This document shows, piece after piece, positions 25,564-33,820 of a DNA stretch of 64,000 nucleotides (position 1 is the first letter of the stretch; the number at the start of each line of letters is the position of its first letter). Position numbers and translations under genes: made by a program. The DNA is from an uncultured Roseobacter sp. (lineage in GTDB: Bacteria > Pseudomonadota > Alphaproteobacteria > Rhodobacterales > Rhodobacteraceae): contig NZ_CANMDB010000011.1 of assembly GCF_947496515.1 (NCBI RefSeq), forward strand, positions 1 to 64,000. Direction: 5' to 3'. The notes beneath the pieces were generated by a model that saw only the letters and a list, made by a program, of their open reading frames with translations, searched no databases and was not told the DNA's origin.

Positions 25564-28500
25564 GTGTCGCTGTATTACGAGGCACAAACGGAAGACACCG
25601 ATCACGTCGTAACCTTATGGGAAACGACACCGGGTACTGTCGTCGTGCCTGACAGCCATCTTCTCTTCAACGCCGAGTTTTTTCGCGTGGGTCCAGATCT
25701 CTATCTGGTCCACGATGGTGCCGCACGGTTCATGGTACCCGGGTACTTCGGACGCGCGGATCCTGCGGATCTCCAGGACGACGCTGGCGCGCTGTTGCGG
25801 GGACATCTGGTCGAGCGGTTGGCAGGGCCCGTCGCCCCGGGCCAATACGCGCAGGCCGGAGACCCTGCGCTCGTGGCCCTTCCGATCGGGCAGGTCGAGA
25901 CGCTGCAAGGCGAGGTAACCGTGCAGCGGTTCGATGGCACGGTGGAGACGCTCGACGTCGGAGGCCAGATCTACGGCAACGATGTGCTCAGCACGGCGCA
26001 AGGCGGGTCGGTGTCGGTCACCTTTGAGGACGGGACGGTTTTCACCCTGGCGGCCTCCTCCCGCATGGTGATTGACGAGTTGATCTACGATCCGGATGCG
26101 ACCGACAATTCCGGCAGTTTCAGTCTGATCCAGGGCAGCTTTGTCTTTATTGCCGGGCAGGTGGCCAAGACGGGTGGCATGGATGTCAGCACACCGTCCT
26201 CGACCATGGGTATTCGCGGCACCACCGTCATCGTTCGTCTGGAAACGGTTGATGGCGTGGACGTCACCGAGGTTTCGCTGACCACAGATCCCGATGGATC
26301 GCGCGGCCAGTTCGAATTGCTCGACAATGATGGCAACCTGCTCGCGCTGATCACGGATACCGACACCAAGTGGATCGTGTCAGGCGCGTCCGGTGAAAGC
26401 CGCGAGGTAGAACGCAGCCTGCTTGATGACGTGGAGGACAACCTGCTCATCGCGGAGGCCTTCGCGGCGTTCAACAGTGCTGCAGCGCGGACCGAGGCTG
26501 GCGAGCTGCCGACCGCACCACGGAGCGGACCTCGCGCGCCCGGCCCGACCACGGACCCGCAGGATCCCGGAGATCCCGCCACTGACGGCACGGACAATGG
26601 TCTGGACATCAGACCTGCTCCCGCGCCGCCTGTCGAGGCGCCGGAACCGGAGACGGAACCGGAGGACAGCCTCGAGCAGGTTGAAGTCCTGCCCCAGAGC
26701 CTCGACCCTGTGCCGACCATCACGATTACCGGGCTGGAGGACGCAGGCGAGGCAGAAGCCATCTTTGGTGACATTACCGGTATCGGCGGAGGTCCCGGGG
26801 CGGTTTTTGCGCTCCTCAGCCAGCCTGGCAACGGAAGTTTGACGCTCAGCTCTCTCGGCGGGGTCAGCTATACCCCGGATCCGGACTTCAACGGTGTAGA
26901 CGGATTTGACGTTCTGATCACCGGGGCAAACGGTCAGACGACCGTGGGTCGGGTGGTGCTGCAGGTCCAGCCCGTCAATGACGCACCGGTCGCGGCTGAA
27001 AACAGCGTCACCATGCTGGAGGATACGGTGCTTTTGGGCAACGTCCTTGCCAGTGATGTGGATGGCGACGCGCTGAGATTTGCTGTAAACGATTTGCCCC
27101 GAAACGGGCAGGTAACGCTCGCGCCGGATGGCAGCTATACCTATCAGCCCGATCCTGATTTCGATGGCTCCGACAGCTTTTCAGTGGTGGTCAGTGACCC
27201 GTCGGGCGCGTCGGCCCCGGCGACGGTCACCATCTCGGTCACAGCCGTCAATGACGCGCCTGTCATCACTTCGGTGGTCAGTGACCGCCGCGCGTCCGTC
27301 GTCGAGGGGCCCGCGCCTGATCCCGTCGGGGGTCAGCTAAGCGCCGTGGATCCAGAGAACCAGGGCGCTGTGGTCTGGTCGGGGACCTCCATGGCGCTCT
27401 TTGGGACATTTGCCATCACGGCCGCCGGGGTTTGGACTTACCGGCTCGATGCGACGGCTGCCGACAGCATCGGTGAAGGCGAGAGCGTGATCGAGAGCTT
27501 CATCGCCGTGGCAACCGATACCGGAGGCGCTGCAACAACCGAACTGGTCGAGGTTACGATCACCGGAACCAACGATGCACCCGTGGTGGCCGCCAACACG
27601 GTCTTTGAGACCATGCGCAACGGGGCGCTGGACGGCCAGCTGATCGCCAGCGATGCGGACAGCGATGGCGCGCTGACATTTGCTGAGGCGGGTGCGCCGC
27701 AAAATGGCACCGTCGTCATCGCGGCAGATGGCAGCTTCCGCTACACGCCCGAGCCCGGGTTTGTCGGAGTGGACCGGTTTTCCTACACCGTGGTTGATGC
27801 GCAGGGTGCGGTATCTACCAGCCAGGTCACCCTGGCCGTCGAACTCGCGGGTACGGGGACCGGAGCGGACAGCGTGAGCATCGCGCTCAATGATGCGGCC
27901 ACTTCTGACGCCGCGGCCAACACCATCGACATCGCGTTTGGTGCATCCGCTGCGCCGGTCGAGAACCTGTTTATCGCCATCGACAACTCTGTCAGCGCCA
28001 CCGCGGCTGACTGGGCCGCGCAGCGCGTAGCAGTAGCAGAGGCGTTGCGGGATCTGGGCGCCCGTATGGAAGGCAACGCGGTTGATGTGCAGGTCGCGGC
28101 CTTCTCCAACCGGGTGATCACCACCGATGTCTTCGATCTGCAGGATCCGGAACTGGCCGATGCGATCCTCACCCTGCCGTTCCGGGCCAACCCGTCGAGG
28201 TGGGACCGCGTGTTCAACGAGGCGGGGGAGTTTTTTGCGGGCCAGCCGTCAGGCGAAGAAAACCAGATGATCTTTATCACCGGAGGAGGCGCGGCGAGCC
28301 GTGTCTGGCGTAGCGCGCTCGCGGATCTGACCGGTCAAGCGGAGACGTCGTTCGATCTCACCATTCAGGTCATCGGTGTCGGGAACGGTGTCGACCCGGC
28401 GGTGCTGCGCGAGATTGACCCCACGCCTACCTTGCTGGGGACAGGAGCAGATCTTGCGGATGCGGTGTCCGGTATCGTGCCGCGGCTTTTGTCATTGAAC

Positions 28501-29358
28501 GTGGAATTGGTTGCCGATGGGGTGTCGCAGGGCAGTGTTGCCGATCTGAACGATGCTGTTCTGACCGGCGATGGCCTGGACTATCAGCTGTCGCTGGCCA
28601 GTGTCGAGAATATCGCCCGGCTGCTGGGAGCGGAGAACCGGATCACGGTCAGCGCGCAAGTTGATCTGGACGGCGACAGCACCACCGTCGAGACCGAGCT
28701 TTTGACGACCGATGTGCTCGGCAAGCACGCGGCGGCGCAGCTGACGACAGGCCAGGACGGGGCAGACCTGCTCTTTGGCAGTGATCTGGCGGACAGCATT
28801 TCGGGCGGGGCAGGCGACGATGTGATACTGGGCTTTGACGGCGGTGATATCCTCGACGGTGGTGCCGGTGATGATGTGGTGCTGGCGGGTGCGGGCGATG
28901 ATATCCTGCGTGTCGCGGAGGTCGGGCGCGACGTGCTGGATGGCGGTGCAGGTCGCGACGTGCTCAAGGTTGAGATCGCAGGGGATCTGAACGCAGAGCT
29001 GATCCCCACGCTGGAACTGCGCGATATTGAAGCCATCGACATGGCAAACGATCAGGCCAACAGCCTGCGGATCACCCTGGCGGATGTGGTGGATCTCTCC
29101 TCCGAGAGCGATGCTGCGCTGGAAGAGCTGCTCGATGCGGCGCTGCCGGAGAGTGCTGTGATCTACGGTGACACTGTGGACAGCCTGACGCTTGTGAATA
29201 CCGGCGATGGTGCCTTCCAGAAGGTCTCCGAACAGCCGGTCCAGGATGGCAATGGGACGACGCTGGATATCTATGCGTATATCGAGGGCGGTAACGTCCT
29301 GGCGACCCTCGGCGTCGATACGGACATCGAAGTGACCGTGCCCGTACCCGTGGCATAG
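25564..29358 (+). CDS. FecR / cadherin-like / VWA / RTX surface protein, probable type I secretion substrate
   Basis: 1264 residues from a GTG start (AAGGA ribosome site upstream), acidic, no Sec signal. Domains in order: an unassigned N-terminal ~100 residues; a FecR-like domain about 105-280 with 'STPSSTMGIRGTTVIVR'; a Pro/Glu-rich linker 318-385; three cadherin-like repeats ending in 'VNDAPV' or 'TNDAPV' at 471, 562 and 669; a VWA domain about 800-975 with the MIDAS start 'AIDNSVSAT' at 805; and RTX calcium-binding repeats about 1064-1130 ('GGAGDDVIL', 'GGAGDDVVL'). A C-terminal tail of 130 residues probably holds the secretion signal. It lies 2.8 kb from the type I exporter. Probable adhesin or biofilm protein. 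The FecR module is unusual in an exported RTX protein. Confidence 0.88.
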   Translation: MSLYYEAQTEDTDHVVTLWETTPGTVVVPDSHLLFNAEFFRVGPDLYLVHDGAARFMVPGYFGRADPADLQDDAGALLRGHLVERLAGPVAPGQYAQAGDPALVALPIGQVETLQGEVTVQRFDGTVETLDVGGQIYGNDVLSTAQGGSVSVTFEDGTVFTLAASSRMVIDELIYDPDATDNSGSFSLIQGSFVFIAGQVAKTGGMDVSTPSSTMGIRGTTVIVRLETVDGVDVTEVSLTTDPDGSRGQFELLDNDGNLLALITDTDTKWIVSGASGESREVERSLLDDVEDNLLIAEAFAAFNSAAARTEAGELPTAPRSGPRAPGPTTDPQDPGDPATDGTDNGLDIRPAPAPPVEAPEPETEPEDSLEQVEVLPQSLDPVPTITITGLEDAGEAEAIFGDITGIGGGPGAVFALLSQPGNGSLTLSSLGGVSYTPDPDFNGVDGFDVLITGANGQTTVGRVVLQVQPVNDAPVAAENSVTMLEDTVLLGNVLASDVDGDALRFAVNDLPRNGQVTLAPDGSYTYQPDPDFDGSDSFSVVVSDPSGASAPATVTISVTAVNDAPVITSVVSDRRASVVEGPAPDPVGGQLSAVDPENQGAVVWSGTSMALFGTFAITAAGVWTYRLDATAADSIGEGESVIESFIAVATDTGGAATTELVEVTITGTNDAPVVAANTVFETMRNGALDGQLIASDADSDGALTFAEAGAPQNGTVVIAADGSFRYTPEPGFVGVDRFSYTVVDAQGAVSTSQVTLAVELAGTGTGADSVSIALNDAATSDAAANTIDIAFGASAAPVENLFIAIDNSVSATAADWAAQRVAVAEALRDLGARMEGNAVDVQVAAFSNRVITTDVFDLQDPELADAILTLPFRANPSRWDRVFNEAGEFFAGQPSGEENQMIFITGGGAASRVWRSALADLTGQAETSFDLTIQVIGVGNGVDPAVLREIDPTPTLLGTGADLADAVSGIVPRLLSLNVELVADGVSQGSVADLNDAVLTGDGLDYQLSLASVENIARLLGAENRITVSAQVDLDGDSTTVETELLTTDVLGKHAAAQLTTGQDGADLLFGSDLADSISGGAGDDVILGFDGGDILDGGAGDDVVLAGAGDDILRVAEVGRDVLDGGAGRDVLKVEIAGDLNAELIPTLELRDIEAIDMANDQANSLRITLADVVDLSSESDAALEELLDAALPESAVIYGDTVDSLTLVNTGDGAFQKVSEQPVQDGNGTTLDIYAYIEGGNVLATLGVDTDIEVTVPVPVA

Positions 29359-30057
29359 CGGATGCTTGGTCACACGTTCGGCTACGTTGCCGGATAAGGT
29401 ACGGTGATCTTTTGCGCTGAGGCAGGTCAGACCAAGCTACGACTTGAGAGGGTCGACTTTGGTGGTACCACTGAGACCCTTGGCGATGTTTCGAGCGGCG
29501 CGGAAAGGCCTTCGAAGGCCTTTCGCCAGCGGCGAGCGGCGTGCGATAGGCTGGTGGCTCGGGGCCTTTAAATAGCGCGATCCAGTGGACGTGCTGTGCA
29601 TCAACAGCGATGAGATGACGGGCGAAAGGGCCTTGGCGCCGGGTTCTGACAGTGCGAAATTCTAGCTGACATAGCTAGTTTCATCCACATGAATGGAGCT
29701 ATGAATTGTCTTTGTGCAATAATTTTCCGTACTTATCCGCCTCAAGCAGTTTCAGCGCTGACCGAAGCTGTCCATACCGGCTTAGCACCACGCGCCGGCC
29801 ACAATTGTGCCCTCCAGAGCGCCCAGCCTTCAATCGAAAGACCCGATATCGGTATTCAAACGCCGGCCGTTTTTGCCAAATGCAAGCCTCCGGTTTGACG
29901 GGGGCGGACGGGTGCTGTGCAACAGTGCCTGTTGCGCGAGTTCTCTAGCGAGGGCTTGGCGACGGTGACCGGGTCGTTGATCTTCCTCTGACAGCGGCGC
30001 GTTGGGGGCATGTGCATCCACCCGCCTGACCTGCCCGCTGTGCGTCAACGGCTGGCA
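29359..30057. other. 699-base intergenic region between convergent genes
   Basis: No coding frame here has family resemblance or a credible ribosome site. It contains a 22-base perfect palindrome (29503-29524), CTAGCT/AGCTAG facing repeats (29662-29678) and TGTGCAACAGTGCC at 29917-29930, whose complement resembles an IS6-family terminal repeat. Lower coding density and mixed composition suggest decayed mobile DNA or a terminator region. Confidence 0.5.
29503..29524. repeat. 22-base perfect palindrome
   Basis: GAAAGGCCTT, CG, AAGGCCTTTC reads identically on both strands and would form a 10-bp hairpin with almost no loop. It lies 145 bases past the RTX gene stop. Terminator, dimeric protein site or mobile-element remnant are all possible. 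Confidence 0.6.
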
Positions 30058-31563
30058 TCAGGCCTCCGTCTCCGCCGTTTGCTTGCGCGCGATGGCATCG
30101 GCGAATGCGCGACCTTGGGATTCCCCCCACGCAGCAACGGAGTATTTGCCGACCATGCGGCGCAGTTCCTGCATGCGCTCGCGGCGCTCCTCCTCGGGCA
30201 TTTCAAGAGCCTGCACGATGGCCTGATCCATGGACCGATGCGAGAAGGGGTTGGTGATCACGGCGGAGTTCAGCTCCACCGCCGCACCGGCGAACTCTGA
30301 CAGTACCAGGACGCCGTCACCGTCCGTGCGCGCGGCCACGTATTCCTTGCACACGAGGTTCATCCCATCCACCAGCGGCGTGATCCACGCCACATCTGCC
30401 GCCAGATAGTACTTGATCAGATCGTCAAAGGGGATCGCGCGCGAGATCAGCGCGATGGGCTGCCACTGCAAGGTGCCAAAGCGGCCGTTGATCCGCCCGG
30501 CGGTTTCCTCGATCCCCGTCTGCGTGCGGGCATAGGCAGACATGTTACGATCGGCGCTGACAGAGACATGCATCAGCTTGACCTTGCCCCGCAGATCAGG
30601 GTTATCGGTCAGAACCCGCTCGAAGCTCTCCAGCTGATCCACGCCGCCCTTTGTGTAGTCTGTCCGACCCACCGACAGGATCAACCGGCAGTCGCCCAAA
30701 GCGGCCCGGATGTCTTTTGCATCTTTCTGAACCTGCGGGTCAGTGGCGCGCTCCTCGATGAACGCCACCGACACGCCCACGCTCGCGGAACTGACGGTGA
30801 TCTGGCGCCCTTCGAAGGACAGCAGCGTCGGTGCCGATCGCTCGCTGAGTGCTGTGCCGTCGGAGATCAGTTCCGGCTCCACCGCGGCGCGTTCGATGAC
30901 CTCCACATCAAAGAGGCTGCGCACCACGGAGACGAAGTTCGACGCGTAGCGTGGTATGTGGAAGCCGACAATGTCGCAATCGAGCAGGCTCTTGATGATC
31001 TCGCGTCGCCACGGCAGCACATTGAACATATCCGCCGCAGGAAACGGGGTGTGGTGAAAGAAGGAGATCGTGACGTCAGAGCGCAGCTGGCGCAGATAGC
31101 CCGGTACCAGCCACAGGTTGTAGTCGTGGATCCAGACCCGCGCGCCGGGTCCTGCCTCGCGCGCCGCAGCCTCGGCAAAGGCCCAGTTCACCTCGCGAAA
31201 GGTCGGCCAGTCCACCGGGTCGTAGTTGAACTTTTCCTTGAAGCTGTGGAGGATCGGCCAGAACGCCTCTTTGGAGGAGACATGGTAAAAGCTGCTGACC
31301 TGCTCTTTGGTCAGCGGCAGGCGCGATACGGTGTAGTCGCCGTGCGCGTCGCTGATTTCGACAACCTTTTCGAAGTCAGGGTGCGCGGGATCCTCGGCCA
31401 GTTTCCAGGCAATCCATGAGGCATGCTCTGCGGTGCCGAAAAAGCTCTTGAGTGTGGGAACGATGCCATTGGGGCTTTTGTTTTCGCGAAAGACCGTTTT
31501 GCCGTTTTCCTCAATCTCTTCATAGGGTTGCCGGTGGTAGACGATCACTAGATCAGAGGACAT
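30058..31563 (-). CDS. ggpS: Glucosylglycerol-phosphate synthase
   Basis: A 501-residue GT20 glycosyltransferase. It resembles cyanobacterial GgpS rather than OtsA along its length: '[11 protein letters not shown]' at residues 6-16, '[13 protein letters not shown]', '[17 protein letters not shown]', '[16 protein letters not shown]', '[11 protein letters not shown]', '[13 protein letters not shown]' and '[14 protein letters not shown]'. GgpS joins ADP-glucose and glycerol 3-phosphate to give glucosylglycerol phosphate, precursor of an osmoprotectant in marine bacteria and cyanobacteria. It is third in an operon after a glycerol-3-phosphate dehydrogenase and a phosphatase, which supply the substrate and finish the product. 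Automated annotation may call it trehalose-6-phosphate synthase. Confidence 0.92.
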   Translation of the reverse strand: MSSDLVIVYHRQPYEEIEENGKTVFRENKSPNGIVPTLKSFFGTAEHASWIAWKLAEDPAHPDFEKVVEISDAHGDYTVSRLPLTKEQVSSFYHVSSKEAFWPILHSFKEKFNYDPVDWPTFREVNWAFAEAAAREAGPGARVWIHDYNLWLVPGYLRQLRSDVTISFFHHTPFPAADMFNVLPWRREIIKSLLDCDIVGFHIPRYASNFVSVVRSLFDVEVIERAAVEPELISDGTALSERSAPTLLSFEGRQITVSSASVGVSVAFIEERATDPQVQKDAKDIRAALGDCRLILSVGRTDYTKGGVDQLESFERVLTDNPDLRGKVKLMHVSVSADRNMSAYARTQTGIEETAGRINGRFGTLQWQPIALISRAIPFDDLIKYYLAADVAWITPLVDGMNLVCKEYVAARTDGDGVLVLSEFAGAAVELNSAVITNPFSHRSMDQAIVQALEMPEEERRERMQELRRMVGKYSVAAWGESQGRAFADAIARKQTAETEA

Positions 31564-31566
31564 GGT

Positions 31567-32328
31567 TCAGACTTTCTCAGGCGAGGGGTGCAGATTGAAA
31601 TGACCGATGGCCTCTGTGATCCCCGCCGCACCGATGCGTGTGGCGCGGTGGATCTGCGGCATCTGCGGCAGCGTTTGCAGCAACGGCGCTTCGGATCCGC
31701 CGACCGCGACGGCGGGCGTGCCTGCGACCAGCATCGACAGATCATTGAGCGTATCACCGGCGGCCAGCACCCGCGTCTCCGCGATGCCCAGATGCGACAG
31801 GAGCCGCAGCAGGGACGGACCCTTGCTGACGCCCTTGGGCAGGACGTCGAAGTAGCGGTTGTCCGAGATCAGCACATCAAACCCCATGCTCTCGATCCGG
31901 TCCGTCGTGGCAGGGTCAAAGGCGGCGGGGTCATAGTCATAGCTCACCCGGTACCGAAAGGCGGTAGGCTGCAGTGTCAGCCCCGCAGCACCATCGAGCG
32001 TGTTTTTGATCCGGTCATTTGCGCCGTTCCATTGACGGGCGATCTCCTCTTCCAGCGTCTCGATGGGGGTGATCTGCCGATCGGGCGAGACATGGGCGAT
32101 GGTGGTTCCCACGTCGCCGATCACATATTCGGGCCAGGGCACGCCGCTGCTGCACAGTTCGTGGATAAACTCGGGATCGCGCCCGCTGACAAAGATCAGG
32201 CCAACGGTGTCGCGGTTCGCCTCGATCCAGTCATAGAGCGCGCGACGGTCTGCATCGCTGCCGCCCAGAAACGTGCCGTCGAGATCAGTGGCCAGGGTGA
32301 AATGGCGGTCGGACAAAGGGGGTGTCAT
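31567..32328 (-). CDS. HAD-IIB phosphatase, probable glucosylglycerol-phosphate phosphatase
   Basis: A 253-residue HAD hydrolase with motif I 'ATDLDGTF' (D15, D17), motif II in 'FVSGRD' near 47, K169 in 'KGVSKGPS' and motif IV 'GDTLND' (D192, D196). The Cof/sucrose-phosphatase type cap fits sugar-phosphate substrates. It overlaps gpsA by four bases and precedes ggpS by three, so it most likely removes phosphate from the GgpS product. In some proteobacteria a comparable HAD domain is fused to GgpS. OtsB-type trehalose phosphatase is the alternative, less likely given the GgpS partner. Confidence 0.82.
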   Translation of the reverse strand: MTPPLSDRHFTLATDLDGTFLGGSDADRRALYDWIEANRDTVGLIFVSGRDPEFIHELCSSGVPWPEYVIGDVGTTIAHVSPDRQITPIETLEEEIARQWNGANDRIKNTLDGAAGLTLQPTAFRYRVSYDYDPAAFDPATTDRIESMGFDVLISDNRYFDVLPKGVSKGPSLLRLLSHLGIAETRVLAAGDTLNDLSMLVAGTPAVAVGGSEAPLLQTLPQMPQIHRATRIGAAGITEAIGHFNLHPSPEKV

Positions 32329-33461
32329 GGTGTTTTTCCTGGTGTCTGGGGGGCACGGGCTTGCGCCGGATTACGAAGGGAGATGTCGAGCGTGCGGGGT
32401 TCGCCTTCGATCGGGCGGGTCCAAAGCTCGGCGAAGGCGCTGTGCAGCTCTGCGCCTCCGTGCAGAATAGCGTGCACCGTTTCGCAGATCGGCATGGTGA
32501 CATTGACGCGCCTTGCCAGTGCGATGACGGATGCCGCGTTTGCTTCGCCCTCGACAACAACAGCACGCCCTTCGAAGCAGGCCTTGCGTGGGATGCCCTT
32601 GCCGAGCTGAACGCCAAGCGACATGTTCCGCGATGTCTGGCTGGAACAGGTCAAGGTCAGATCGCCCGCTCCGGACAGCCCTGTTACCGTCTCGCGACGA
32701 CCGCCGAGCGCCTCTGCCAGCACCTTCATTTCGTCCATGCCGCGGGTGATGAGCGCAGCCCGGGTGTTTTCGGCAAAGCCAGCCCCCGTCATCATACCGC
32801 AGCCGATGGCGATGACATTCTTGATCGCGCCACCGATCTCCACCCCGATCAGATCGTCTGAAATGTAGGTCTTGAAGGAGGCCGTGCTCATCGACACGGC
32901 GAGCCGCGCGGCGGGGCTCTGGTGCGGGTTCAGCCGGTCCAGATGCCGGAACTCAAAGGCAACGGTGGCGGCCGTCGGATGGCCCAGGGCTGTCTCCCGC
33001 GCGAAGGTCGGGCCGGAGATGGTGCCGACGGGCATCTCGCCCAGCTCCTCAGCGGCGATCTGGGACATCAGAAAACCCGTTTCCGGCTCGATGCCCTTGG
33101 TACAGACGGCCACCGGGACGCCCGGGGGCAGGTAGGCTTTCATCTCTGCTGCCACCTTGCGTACTGCACTTGACGGCACCACCATGAGCACGGCATCCGC
33201 CCCCATCAGCGCCTCCGACAGCTGCCCCGTGGCGGTCAGTGCAGGTGGCAGCACCACGCCGGGCAGGTAGCGGGTGTTTTCGTTCTGGCTATTGATAGCC
33301 TCCACCGTGTCGGGGTCTCGTCCGTAGATGCGAACTTGCCGACCTGCGGTTGCTGCAACGCTGGCCAGCGCTGTACCCCAGGCGCCCGCACCGATAACGG
33401 CTATTCTGTCGTAGGGTTTGCTCGTGTCGGTCGCGCCATCAAAAGGTTTGGCTAGGGACAT
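32325..33461 (-). CDS. gpsA: NAD(P)-dependent glycerol-3-phosphate dehydrogenase
   Basis: 378 residues, about 40 longer than usual because of an N-terminal extension of ~18 and a C-terminal tail. The Rossmann motif is 'IAVIGAGAWGTALA' at 20-33; 'EIGGAIKNVIAIGCGM' holds the catalytic lysine region and 'GLSGAGDLTLTC' the conserved late motif. It reduces dihydroxyacetone phosphate to glycerol 3-phosphate for lipids and, here, for GgpS. An AGGAGA ribosome site lies seven bases before the ATG. It is first in the gpsA-phosphatase-ggpS operon; its placement suggests substrate supply under salt stress. Confidence 0.92.
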   Translation of the reverse strand: MSLAKPFDGATDTSKPYDRIAVIGAGAWGTALASVAATAGRQVRIYGRDPDTVEAINSQNENTRYLPGVVLPPALTATGQLSEALMGADAVLMVVPSSAVRKVAAEMKAYLPPGVPVAVCTKGIEPETGFLMSQIAAEELGEMPVGTISGPTFARETALGHPTAATVAFEFRHLDRLNPHQSPAARLAVSMSTASFKTYISDDLIGVEIGGAIKNVIAIGCGMMTGAGFAENTRAALITRGMDEMKVLAEALGGRRETVTGLSGAGDLTLTCSSQTSRNMSLGVQLGKGIPRKACFEGRAVVVEGEANAASVIALARRVNVTMPICETVHAILHGGAELHSAFAELWTRPIEGEPRTLDISLRNPAQARAPQTPGKTP

Positions 33462-33820
33462 GCATTTTCTCCTGGGCGACAGCGCCTCTGTTGGTACGCA
33501 GACCGCCGGTCTTACAAAGTCGGATTTCCCTCAAAGACGTAACCGCATACGGCAAAGGTTCAACCCTGAGATGACCAGTGCACCTGTTTACGGTCTGCAG
33601 ACCCGGCATTGGCAAGGTGGCTCATCCATCGCGACCTGATGGCTGATGTCCCTTGGCAAAAGAGGCTACGGCGATTTTCGGCGCCCGAGCCCTGTTGGCC
33701 AGATGGGTGTTTGCAGCGCTGGCCGATATCTTTCATACATAGAAAAAAAGCGGCGTATCCGCAGCTTCGCCCTATGTGAGGCAAAAGTGCAGGAGCCGGA
33801 TCCGGGGGGATGATTTGACG
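33462..33820. other. Divergent control region gpsA / tamA (no gene seen)
   Basis: 359 bases without a supportable gene. It should contain promoters for the osmolyte operon and for tamA. A run of seven A lies near 33743-33750. No clear palindrome or terminator was recognised. Confidence 0.4.

Noticed and set aside
25564-26520. LapG-type cleavage and LapA-style retention module in the RTX protein
   Set aside because: No convincing double-alanine cleavage context in a LapA-like N-terminus was seen, and no lapD or lapG gene is in the window.
29917-29930. Complete IS6-family insertion sequence
   Set aside because: Only one terminal-repeat-like stretch was seen, with no transposase frame or matching second end.
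30058-32328. otsA-otsB trehalose synthesis pair
   Set aside because: The GT20 sequence carries GgpS-type motifs throughout and the operon includes gpsA, so glucosylglycerol synthesis fits better.
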